Shown here piece by piece: positions 1-7,389 of a stretch of 11,770 nt of DNA. Location of the stretch: contig JAUPLX010000142.1 in the NCBI GenBank assembly GCA_030836665.1, positions 1-11,770 of the forward strand, written 5' to 3'. Both the position numbers and the translations under genes were made by a program. The notes beneath the pieces are model-generated. The model saw only the letters and a list, made by a program, of their open reading frames with translations. It did not search any database and had not been told where the DNA came from. Numbering within the stretch: position 1 is the first letter of the stretch; the number at the start of each line of letters is the position of its first letter. This DNA is from Patescibacteria group bacterium. GTDB lineage: Bacteria; Patescibacteriota; Gracilibacteria; BD1-5; UBA2023.

Positions 1-1760
1 AAAGTTTGGGTAAAAGTCTGGGTTCCGCCCGTAATGGTTATCGGTGCGGAAGTGGCGGAAGTCGTCGTACCGTCGTTAAAAGAGGGAACGGAATAGGAAT
101 GGGTTCATACCGTCGGGGTCGATGACGCGCAATGGGCCCTGCATGCCGAGCTCCCCGAGTCCCACGCGTATCCGGAATCGCACTTGTAACGGCATTCGGC
201 CGTGCTCGCCGTTTCGTCATAGGTTCCGGCGAGGGAAGGCACGAGGACTCCTCCGCTCCAGGTCTGGGTGATCGCCGAAGCGGTGTTCCATACGGCTCCG
301 GTAGCCAGAAGCCCGGTACAGGACTGGTTCGTTACGGAGTTCCCCGTACACGCCGGGGCGCTCCAACTGGAGTTCCACGTGTAGTTCGGGCTGGTGCACG
401 AGCCGGTGCCGTCCGTCGAGTTCTTCGCGAGGACGCCGTCGGTACACGTATAGGCGAAGGTCGCGGTGAGTTCGCCGTCCGTCGAGGAGACGGAGTCCCC
501 GAAGGATCCGGTCCCGCTGAAATTTCCGGAAGCGCCGTGGACGAGCGCCGGGATCGAGGAGAGGGCGTACTGTCCGGCGAAGCCGCCGTGGTAGTCGTAG
601 GCGAGTCCGGTACAGTCCGCCTTGCAGGACGAGGAGCCGGAATCCCAGGAGTACCCGGAGACGCAGGCGTAGGTGCAGGTTCCGGCGGAAGCGGCGTAGT
701 GCCAACTGGTGCCGACGGCCTGGGAGGAGGCGTTGGTCTCGGTATGGGCTCCCGCCGAAGGCGCGGTGCCTCCGCAGACGTTCTCCACGCAGGAAGGTCC
801 GGAAGCCGGGACGAAGCCGGAAGCGCACGCCGCCGCTTCCGAGGAGACCGAGAGCGCGCCGAAGGAGCAGTACGCGGTGGCGTTGACTTCGCCGTTGGTG
901 ATAGTCTTCGAGACGGGTTTCGATTCGCCGCTTTCCATCGCGGAAACGTCGTATCCGGAAACGGAGGCGGCGTCGCAACCCGGAATCGAGCCTACGGTCG
1001 CGCCGTCGATGAGCGCGCCGGTTCCCGAAGGGTTCGCGGTGTCGAGGATGAGCCCCGGGGTCGAGCCCCCGCTCGCGGAGACAGGGTAGTCGCCCGTGAC
1101 CGCCGTCTCGCCCGAGGGGAGGAGGGCGGCCACCTGGGTATAGCTCCGCACGCGGTCCTTGCCGCCCGAGGCGTCGGTCGCGTCGGCGGCGCCGACGAGG
1201 AGGTACGACGGAACAGCCGCGGGGACGGCTTCCCCGCTCGCGGAATCCCCGAAGGGCGGGAATCCGGGGAACGCCGCGGCGAAAAGGCCGGCGGTACGGG
1301 TGCCGGAGGAAGTGATACGGAATTTCTCGGGGTCGAGCTTGAGTTTCGCGTAGTCCGGGTTTCCGGCGGAGTAATTCGTTCCCGGGGCGTCCCAGTTGCC
1401 GCCGACGAGGCTCGCCGGATGCCCGTCGAAGACGACGACGGCGCCGGAGAGCGCGACGAGCGGGTCGTGGACGACGTAGTAGCGCGAAGAGTATCCCGTC
1501 ACGGCGCTTTCCGAGGAAATCGCGGCGTAGACCGAGCGGACGTTGGACGAAGCCACGGCTTTCTTCGCGTCCTTCTGGTACCCGGAGAGCGCGAGGAAGC
1601 CTATCGTGGCGAGCACCGCGAGGATGGAGACCACGACGATGAGTTCGGCGAGGGTGAAGGCGGAGAACTTGCGGGAAGCGCTTTTCTTGAGAATTCCGGA
1701 GATTCGCAAGGAAATACGGTCGGAAGTCTTATTCGAAACTTTCGTTCACGAAAGATTCAT
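1..1760 (-). CDS. Type IV pilin-like (prepilin) Cys-rich surface protein, C-terminus beyond window
   Basis: Likely secreted or pilus-associated surface protein. The N-terminus is a class III (prepilin) signal: basic residues, then SA|FTLAELIVVVSILAVL, with Phe +1 near residue 35 and Glu at +5, followed by a hydrophobic helix as in type IV pilins and pseudopilins. After it come long Ser/Gly/Ala-rich segments and Cys modules, including CVSGYSWDSGSSSC (about residue 366) and CDSGYAWDSGSSAC (about 527). TGA at 1746-1748 (residue 5) and at 105-107 (residue 552) must be read as Gly; past the second, the frame stays open to the left edge, so at least 586 residues are encoded. I chose ATG 1760 because the frame is open from there and a TAG lies just upstream; TTG 1709 is the start if TGA is treated as stop. 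No Shine-Dalgarno site is visible. It is a paralogue of the upstream gene at 1870-4500. Prepilin class is well supported; the ligand or role is unknown. Confidence 0.8.
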
Positions 1761-1800
1761 AAAGGATTCGATGAATATCTATTAAATTATCGTTTATATT

Positions 1801-1829
1801 AAAATATCCGTATAAGGTGCTCGAATCAA
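1801..1829 (-). promoter_or_regulatory. Candidate promoter of the downstream pilin-like gene
   Basis: On the minus strand, TTGATT (1829-1824) is followed after 17 bases by TATTTT (1806-1801), in the AT-rich gap between the two pilin-like genes. The ATG of the downstream gene is about 40 bases further on. Spacing fits a sigma-70-type promoter, but an AT-rich gap makes chance matches likely. Confidence 0.35.
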
Positions 1830-1869
1830 ATGTTATTTAAAAAGAGTGGCGGTAATAGGGAATTTGCCC

Positions 1870-4500
1870 TTATGGGAACGCCGTATTTGACGGCGTAAAA
1901 TTCGAAGTGTAACGGGCGAGCCCTTTCGTTATGCGAAGTTCGTCAATATATATGTTTGAAGCTTCCGCCATGGTTCCGACGAAAAAAGGAATTGAGGCGT
2001 TGCCGACTTGAGAAGACAGTGACCCCGTAGTCTTCAGCGAACCTTCGATAAATTCGTAAATGGTTCCGTTTGAACGGACGACGGCCATATGGACCCAGCT
2101 TCAAATCGTATCGGATCAGAACGGAGTTACTCCTGATAACCAGAATCTCGGCGTACTGCCCCAAGAATATATTTCCCACTCTCCGGTCACGCTCCCTCCC
2201 GAATACAACCCCATTCTCGTACTGTCGCTCGTCATCGCACGTTCCCACCATTCGATGGTAAAATCTCCCGTTCCGAAATCGAAATCCGAACTCGCCGGAG
2301 TTGAACAATACGCGCTCGAACCGTTGAAATACGCCGATGAAACGCCGAACTTGCTCGTGGCCGTACTGATGACGGCACTGCCGAATCTTGAGAAGGAGTG
2401 TCGTCCGGTGGCGTCCGTAAACGTCGTCGAGCCGTTCGCTCCGTCGAAATGCATGAGGACTACCGTCGTTCCGCAGGCCGTGGAAGTTCAGGAAATGCCG
2501 CTCGCATACGAATATAGGTTTCCGGAAACGTCCCTTAATTTTATGAGGTTCGCGTTCAAATTATACGAGGTTCCGGAGTAATCCGCGTAATTGTTCGTTT
2601 GCCAAGTCGTACCGCCGTCGAAACTGTAGGGAGAAGACGCGAGCCCTATGGCGTCGCTCGCGCCGTTGACCGTGAACCGTACGGTATTGCAGGCCGGAGC
2701 CGAAGTGGTAACGCTCGAAAGGGTCGGCGAAGTTTGGTCGGTACAGGCATCGGATCCGTTCCAAGTGTAATTCGCGTTACACGCGAACCCGCACGTTCCC
2801 GCTCAATACGTCCACGCCTGTCCTATGGAAGTGGGATTTCCGACCGTAAGGGCTCCCATGTTCGGAAATGAGGGGGCCGTGGCGCAAGAACCGCGCGAAG
2901 CCGTACACGTCGGCGAAGCCGACCCGCCGAAGCTCCCCCCGCACGTCCAAGTGACGGAAGCGCCCGCTCCCGGGAAGGTCGGGGAAGCCGGAGCCGCGAT
3001 ACCGTTCCCGAGCGCGCAGAACGCGTCGGAACCGTACGAGGAAGCGGAATTCGCGTAGGATTTGGCGGCCGTTCCGCAGGTTCCGTTCACGGCGGCCTTG
3101 CACGACGAACTTCCCGCGTCCCACGCGTACCCCGCGTCGCACGACGCGACGGCCGGGCCGGATTCGTTCTCGTTGGCGTACGCGCCGTCGTTGCAGGAGA
3201 GGGTGAGGGAATACCGGAAAACCCCGTGGTTCTCGGACACGTCCGCCGAGGTGAGGTTCCCCGAATCGGCGCCGTGGGCGAGGAGGGGTACGGAGTACGT
3301 ATGGGCGTTCTTGGAATACGAGGCGTTCGCGGCGCACGCGCTCGCCTCGCCCTTGACGCAGGCCTCCTTGTCGTACGAGACGCTTCCCGACAGGGTGCCA
3401 TCGACGCACTCGCGGTCCTGTTTGCGGTCGGCGCAGCCGTAGGCGGCGGCGAAGGGGATGGAAGCTTCGGAATACGCGGTGGCGACGTCGCCGTGCGGAA
3501 CCGTTCCGCCCCAGGGGAGCGCGCAGGCCGCGGCGGCGGTCACCGAGCAGTTCTGGACTTCGAAGGTTCCGGAGAGGGCTCCGTCGTTACACTTGCGCTG
3601 TTCGCTGACGCAGGACGTCCCGAAGGCGGCCGTGGCGGACTGGTAGGCCGTCACCGTGGCGTTATGGGCGACCTTCCCGCCCCAGGGGAGGACACAGGAA
3701 GCGAGCGGGGCGACGTTCAGGTTCTCGCCGTCCGCTATGGCGGTGATCCCAGCGTCGGTTCCCGTAGCGTTCGGGTTCTTGAGGAGTCCCGAGACCGCGC
3801 CCGAGGCGGACTCGGCCGGAGTCGGGGCCGGGAAGTTGCCGGAGACCGAGACGGCGCCGGTGTCCGGGGAGATGCCGGCCACCTGGAAGTAGCCCGTATT
3901 ACGGGGCGCGCCGTTGGCCGCGACGGACTTCGAGTCGAAGGCAGCGGCCATCTGGGAGGCGGGGTCGAAGGCGGCGTTCGCCGGAGTTCCGGGGACGGAC
4001 GCGGGGAACGCGAGGGCGAGGGCGAGCGTTTTCCCCGGGAGGCCCGAGGCGGAAACGCGGAACTTCTCCGGATCGAGCTTCAGTTTCTCGTAGTCCGGCT
4101 TCCCGGCGGTGTAGTTGGAATCGGCGGGGGGCTGGCCGATATCGCCTCAGGTGAGGGCGGCGGGGTTCCCGTCGACGTAGGCGAAGGCGCCGGAGAGGGC
4201 GTACGCCGGATCGTGGACTATATAGTACCGGGGCGAGTTGCCCGTGGCGGCGGATTCGGAGGAAATGGCCGTCGCGACGGAGCGCACGTTCGCCTTGACG
4301 GTCGCGTCCCTGGCGTCGCCGGAGTATCCGGAGAGCGCGAGGAAACCGATGGTCGCGAGCACCGCGAGGATTGACACCACGACGATGAGTTCGGCGAGGG
4401 TGAAGCCGGAGAGCTTGCGGGAAGAACTCCGGCGGAGGGTACGGAGGACCCGGGAGGAGACGGAGTCGGATACGGAAACCATCGCGCGTTTGAATCTCAT
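1870..4500 (-). CDS. Large type IV pilin-like adhesin with Cys-rich modules and C-terminal LamG-like domain
   Basis: Predicted 876-residue surface protein, complete only if five TGA codons are read as Gly (4147-4149, 2803-2805, 2488-2490, 2116-2118, 2101-2103; residues 118, 566, 671, 795, 800). The segments before and after each TGA lie in one frame, and the gene ends in TAA. The N-terminus is a prepilin signal (LSG|FTLAELIVVVSILAVL) closely matching the paralogue at 1-1760. Two tandem modules starting C[VA]LPWGG follow at about residues 269-381, then HY/HG-type and C-GYAWD-SSSC modules (about 454). From about residue 680 the protein looks like a LamG/concanavalin A-like jelly roll: it starts LMHFDGANGS, has FGVSSAYFNGSSAY and DFTIEWW in the middle, and ends with IYIDELRITKGLARY. 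A pilin stem carrying a lectin-like domain suggests adhesion to cells or polysaccharide; that role is inferred. ATG 4500 is used; no Shine-Dalgarno site, and a TACTAT box lies 10 bases upstream. Confidence 0.82.
3358..3696 (-). repeat. Two tandem Cys/PWGG protein modules inside the pilin-like adhesin
   Basis: Two consecutive modules of about 56 residues. Each starts C[VA]LPWGG, then V-x-H, a TAY/ATAY segment, C, an RKC or REC pair followed by DG-LSG, and a closing Cys. At DNA level the shared start is visible as cgccccaggggag at both module starts. Similar LPWGG/LSG modules are, from memory, common in surface proteins of CPR bacteria. Confidence 0.75.
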
Positions 4501-4571
4501 ACGGCCTATATAGTATTAAAAAATCGTTCACATGATATCCATATGGAGCGTACGAAGCAATCGTTTGTTTC

Positions 4572-4611
4572 AAAAAACGGTCTGCGAATCCGAAGACCCG
4601 CAGACCGTTTT
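4572..4611 (-). terminator. Rho-independent terminator of the three-gene minus-strand operon
   Basis: A perfect 13-base-pair stem (4574-4586 with 4599-4611; aaaacggtctgcg and its complement) encloses a 12-base loop. On the minus strand it is followed by a run of T. It lies directly behind the TAG of the small membrane protein gene and ahead of the pilin-like gene, separating the two transcription units. Confidence 0.85.
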
Positions 4612-4619
4612 CATATTGG

Positions 4620-4949
4620 CTACCCTATTGCCTGGTAGGTGATGTTGACGAACAGCGACCAGAGCAGAATGATTTGCGGCGGAACGAAGAACGCTATCGC
4701 TCATCCGGCGATTCCTTTGCCGATGAGCGGAACCGTGTCGTCCTCCTGCCCGATGAAGAACAGTCCGATGAAACATATCGGGATGCAGAGCCAGAGAAGT
4801 CACCCTCCGATTACGGCTGTCAATACGAGGTGGGTAGTACCGATGCCCTGGTTCGACATGGATTCCCACATCTCGATGAACCGCATGACGATATTGATCG
4901 CGGCGTATCCTCAGAGCACGATGAGCAATCCCGAGACGGTCTTATGCAT
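4620..4949 (-). CDS. Small hypothetical membrane protein, three predicted helices
   Basis: I do not recognise the family. Reading TGA as Gly gives a coherent 109-residue protein from ATG 4949 to TAG, with TGA at 4911-4913, 4800-4802 and 4701-4703 (residues 13, 50, 83). With the standard code only fragments remain. Three hydrophobic segments are visible: about residues 7-25 (GLLIVLGGYAAINIV), 41-67 (rich in Leu, Ile and Phe, with Cys 55 and Cys 59) and 78-101 (IAGGAIAFFVPPQIILLW). All three recoded Gly sit inside or at the edge of these helices, next to another Gly, as in helix-packing GG motifs. It starts 5 bases after the stop of the upstream gene, so it is probably translationally coupled to it, and it is the last gene before the terminator. 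Its link to the Nudix and MBL-like genes is unknown. Confidence 0.75.
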
Positions 4950-4954
4950 GGCGT

Positions 4955-5413
4955 TTATCCAAGATATACGAATCCGGTGGTTTCCCCTTCGAAATCGAGT
5001 TCCTTCGTCTTGTATTTCGCTACCGGTTCGACGTTCTGTCCGAGCGCCGTGAGGAATGCGGATTTTTCTTCGCCGTACGGGACGACGAGACGGGCTTCGA
5101 GGTTTTCGAAAAGTTTGACCGCGTTTTTAGTCCCCTTGAGAACGAGGAGATCGACATCGCGGAAGAAATCGGCGATTCCTTCGGTCACTTCGAGTTCGTC
5201 GGTCTCCACGTAGGCGACGTCGCGGTCTTCGAAGCGGAGCGAGAAAAGGAGTCCGGACGGATGGTCCATAACGTGGACGAGGACGCCGGATTTTTCGTAT
5301 TCGCCGGGAAAATCGAGCTTCATGCCTTCGATTTCGATGAATCCGTTGCCGAGAAGGATCTCGCGCTTTTCGGAGGAGATGGCGACGTAGCCGTTCTTTT
5401 CGTAGAGTTCCAT
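4955..5413 (-). CDS. Short degenerate metallo-beta-lactamase-fold-like (UlaG-like) protein
   Basis: A 152-residue protein from ATG 5413 to TAA, with no in-frame TGA. The middle has an FPGEYEKSGV segment, then SLRFEDRDVAYVETDELEVTEG, DVDLLVLKG and ARLVVPYGEEKSAFL, ending TGFVYLG. This order resembles the C-terminal part of UlaG-like MBL-fold proteins found in many CPR genomes (PGEYE, then a strand, 'vDIL-vPvGG', then 'iPmHY...' ). The metal-binding signatures are missing: there is no HxHxDH and no His at the IPMHY position (here VPYGE). If it belongs to that family, it is probably a non-catalytic or structural derivative. It is shorter than the usual 200 or more residues. It sits between the Nudix gene (19-base gap) and the small membrane protein gene (5-base gap). 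That this is a real gene is clear; the family call is tentative. Confidence 0.7.
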   Translation of the reverse strand: MELYEKNGYVAISSEKREILLGNGFIEIEGMKLDFPGEYEKSGVLVHVMDHPSGLLFSLRFEDRDVAYVETDELEVTEGIADFFRDVDLLVLKGTKNAVKLFENLEARLVVPYGEEKSAFLTALGQNVEPVAKYKTKELDFEGETTGFVYLG

Positions 5414-5432
5414 ATGGTTTTAGGATAGGGAA

Positions 5433-5882
5433 TTACATGTATTGGAGATTTTTCCGGATGAATCCGTAGATGTCGGGTTTGACGTTGGCGGTTTTCAGTT
5501 CTTCGAACCGGAACCACCGGAATCCCGTAAACCGTTCTTCTTTCTGTGGTACGGGCTCGTCCATTCCGCGGTATTTTACGAGGAAGAGGTAGACGTCCTT
5601 ATCGACGATGGGCGATCATTCCTTGTGCGAAGCGACGAAGGAGTAGTTGATCTTCGTCATGAACTTGATGACCTCGAGATCGTCGATCTTCAATCCCGTC
5701 TCCTCGCTGATTTCGCGCAGTGCCGTATCCTTGGCGGTTTCCTCGCCTTCCATATGTCCTTTCGGGAGCACGAATTCGTTCTCCCCCTTTCCGTTTTTCC
5801 ACGAAAGGAGGAGCACTTCGATGTCTTTTCCGCGTTTGCGGTAGACGATTCCTCAGGAACTTTTTTCAAAAATCCGGTTCAT
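5433..5882 (-). CDS. Nudix hydrolase (MutT-like)
   Basis: A 149-residue Nudix-fold protein that hydrolyses a nucleoside diphosphate linked to another moiety; the actual substrate cannot be told from sequence. The Nudix box spans residues 42-64 and fits GX5EX7REUXEEXGU fully (Gly42, Glu48, then REISEETGL), providing the Mg-binding glutamates. The strand before it, ENEFVLPKGHME, is of the type seen in MutT and Ap4A-hydrolase-like members. TGA at 5853-5855 (residue 10) and 5616-5618 (residue 89) are read as Gly. The first gives SSGGIVYR, which matches the conserved SAGGVVYR-type opening of Nudix proteins, so it is strong evidence for UGA=Gly. Under the standard code only the middle fragment would be made, lacking the first strand and the C-terminal third. 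ATG 5882 follows a good divergent promoter. It is first in a three-gene operon. Confidence 0.9.
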
Positions 5883-5938
5883 TATCCAAGCACCCTTGAA
5901 AGGGTTTTCCGGTTAGGCGATGATGTTGATTGCCGCCG

Positions 5939-5966
5939 AGTATACGGGCGTCTCCCGATTTCGCAA
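5939..5966 (-). promoter_or_regulatory. Promoter of the Nudix operon
   Basis: On the minus strand, TTGCGA (5966-5961) and TATACT (5944-5939) are separated by 16 bases. The Nudix ATG is about 55 bases downstream. The leader between them contains the short palindrome acccttgaaagggt (5892-5905). The promoter is divergent from the dnaN promoter, and both have 16-base spacers. Confidence 0.55.
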
Positions 5967-6009
5967 AAGGAAATCCGAACCCATCCTTCTTCAATCGTCG
6001 AGAATCCTC

Positions 6010-6037
6010 TTGAAATCGCGCTCGATTTCGGTATTCT
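6010..6037 (+). promoter_or_regulatory. Candidate dnaN promoter
   Basis: TTGAAA (6010-6015) and TATTCT (6032-6037) are 16 bases apart, placing the start of transcription near 6044 and giving a leader of about 65 bases before the dnaN ATG. Confidence 0.5.
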
Positions 6038-6053
6038 CGCGACGGTTTTTTCC

Positions 6054-6081
6054 CGTTCGGGGATATTTTGTCCCGCGAACG
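6054..6081 (+). promoter_or_regulatory. Hairpin in the dnaN leader
   Basis: cgttcg (6054-6059) pairs with cgaacg (6076-6081) and ggga (6060-6063) with tccc (6071-6074), leaving one bulged G and the loop tattttg. The 10-base-pair stem lies between the predicted transcription start and the dnaN ATG. There is no following T-run, so it is not a standard terminator; an effect on mRNA stability or translation is possible but unproven. Confidence 0.4.
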
Positions 6082-6107
6082 TTTCCCCACACGCTTTCCT
6101 TTTCAAG

Positions 6108-7232
6108 ATGCGGTTCACCGTCGACACCTCCGTATTGAAGCAGGCAATCGAAGTCGCGAGCCATGCCACGGCTTCGACCAACATGACGCCCATCCTCGAA
6201 AATCTCCTCCTTTCCGTCCAATATAAGCGCGTGGTCGTCACGGGCAACAATATGGAGATGGCGATCGAGTACGTCATCGATTCCGGCGTCGAGATCGAAT
6301 CCGAAGGGGCGTATACCGTCTCTTCCAAATTCCTCGTCCCGTTCGTTTCGCTCCTTTCGGACGAAAAGGTGACGATTTCGCTTGGTGCGGGCGGCGCCCT
6401 CGAATTCGTCACGCCCACTTCAGACGCCCGGTTCAAGGGCGCCGACGCTTCGAAATTTCCGGTCATTCCCGGATTCAAAGCCGAAAATCCGTTTCGGATT
6501 CCCGCCGCCGACCTCAAACGTGCCATCGAACGCACGCTTTTCTCGACCGCCGAAGGCAATATCCGCCCGACGCTCGCCGGTATCTATCTCAAGGTTACCG
6601 AAGACGGTTCCATGGCGTTCGCTTCGACCGACAGCTTCCGCCTTTCCGAATTCGTTTTGAAAAACGCGGTTCCGACCGGATCGAACCCCGCGGGAATCAT
6701 CGTCCCTGCGAAGACTGCCACCGAACTCGCCCGCATCCTTTCGGAAGACGGCGTCGTCGAGCTCTACGTCAGCGAAAACCAACTCCTTGCCGTCTATGGG
6801 AACGTAAAGCTGTTCTCCCGACTCTTAAACGGGCATTTCCCGGATTACCGCAATTTCTTTCCGAAGAAATTTTCCACCCGCTGAGTCGTGCTCAAGAGCG
6901 ATCTCGTCCAATCGCTTCGCCGGATGAACCTCATCTCCAAGGAAAACAATTTCAATACCAAAGTGTCGTTCCGTTCCGAAACCGGAATCGAACTCTCCAC
7001 CGGGGATACCGAAATCGGTGCCGGACGCGTCGCCATTCCGGCATCCGTAGAAGGGGAGGATAACGCCATCGGTCTCAATTCCACTTACCTCCTCGAAGTT
7101 CTCGGCGTAATCAAAGACGACTACGTCAGCGTCGATTTCGAGACCAGCCTCTCGCCGGTCATGGTCCGCGGGGTTCCGGCGGATACGGATAAGCAGTCGT
7201 TCCGGCATATTATCATGCCCCTTAAGATTTAA
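6108..7232 (+). CDS. dnaN: DNA polymerase III beta subunit (sliding clamp)
   Basis: The beta clamp is a ring-shaped dimer that tethers the replicative polymerase to DNA. Reading TGA 6882-6884 (residue 259) as Gly yields 374 residues ending in TAA, close to the 366 of E. coli. Family landmarks are in order: N-terminal RFTVDTSVLKQAI, LENLLLSV, RFKGADASKFPVIP, RTLFSTAEGNIRPTLAGI, FASTDSFRLSEF, LLNGHFPDYRNFFPK, and C-terminal HIIMPLKI matching the usual YVVMPMRL. The TGA lies between domains 2 and 3, just before the strand that opens domain 3 (VVLKSDLVQSLRR). Under the standard code domain 3 would be lost, so this essential gene is a good proof of recoding. ATG 6108 fits the family start; the frame is open further upstream, but that part is antisense to the Nudix gene. 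There is no clear Shine-Dalgarno site. dnaA, recF and gyrB are not adjacent. Confidence 0.96.
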
Positions 7233-7351
7233 AACTTTCGAAAAGTTTCGACCTTCGAGTTCTGGACTCCGTTCCGCGCTCGCCGTACCGGAAAGTACGG
7301 TTCGCTTGCGAGACTCGTCCATCGCTCGAAATTCTCGCTTTTGGAAAGTTT
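7232..7351. repeat. Large imperfect palindrome between dnaN and pheS
   Basis: Two 57-base arms (7232-7288 and 7295-7351) are imperfect reverse complements around the loop cggaaa. Blocks that pair, from outside in: aaactttcgaaaag with cttttggaaagttt (13 of 14), ttcgag with ctcgaa, tggac with gtcca, and the perfect inner stem ccgtac/gtacgg. It starts at the dnaN stop codon and has no T-run. It could be a dispersed palindromic element, a processing site or a structured RNA. Confidence 0.7.
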
Positions 7352-7375
7352 GCCAACCCCGAGCAATTTTCCCAC

Positions 7376-7381
7376 TATAAG
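7376..7381 (+). promoter_or_regulatory. Possible -10 box for pheS (leaderless start)
   Basis: TATAAG ends only 8 bases before the pheS ATG, which would make the mRNA start at or next to the start codon. The nearest -35-like TTGCCA is 20 bases upstream, more than usual, so the call is weak. Confidence 0.25.
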
Positions 7382-7389
7382 ACATTCCT

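Noticed and set aside
132..1802. Long open frame (556 codons) on the plus strand opposite the downstream pilin-like gene
   Set aside because: Arg/Gly/Val-rich translation without domains, fully antisense to a gene with a clear prepilin signal; long antisense frames are expected in GC-rich, codon-biased DNA.
3226..4374. Plus-strand open frame of 382 codons opposite the adhesin gene
   Set aside because: Same kind of Gly/Arg-rich shadow; no motif or start signal, and the opposite strand has a coherent gene.
1870..4500. Broken pseudogene explanation for the many TGA interruptions
   Set aside because: The frame never shifts, only TGA and no TAA or TAG interrupts it, and the same pattern occurs in dnaN, an essential gene; recoding explains all cases.
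5433..5882. Selenocysteine or stop-codon readthrough at the Nudix TGA codons
   Set aside because: No selenoprotein family applies, no SECIS-like hairpin follows, and the position is a conserved Gly; similar TGAs occur in unrelated genes.
5442..6107. Upstream in-frame extension of dnaN
   Set aside because: It is antisense to the Nudix gene, and dnaN family alignment starts at ATG 6108, after a promoter at 6010-6037.
7232..7351. Ordinary rho-independent terminator for dnaN
   Set aside because: The hairpin is far too long, has several internal loops, and is not followed by a T-run.
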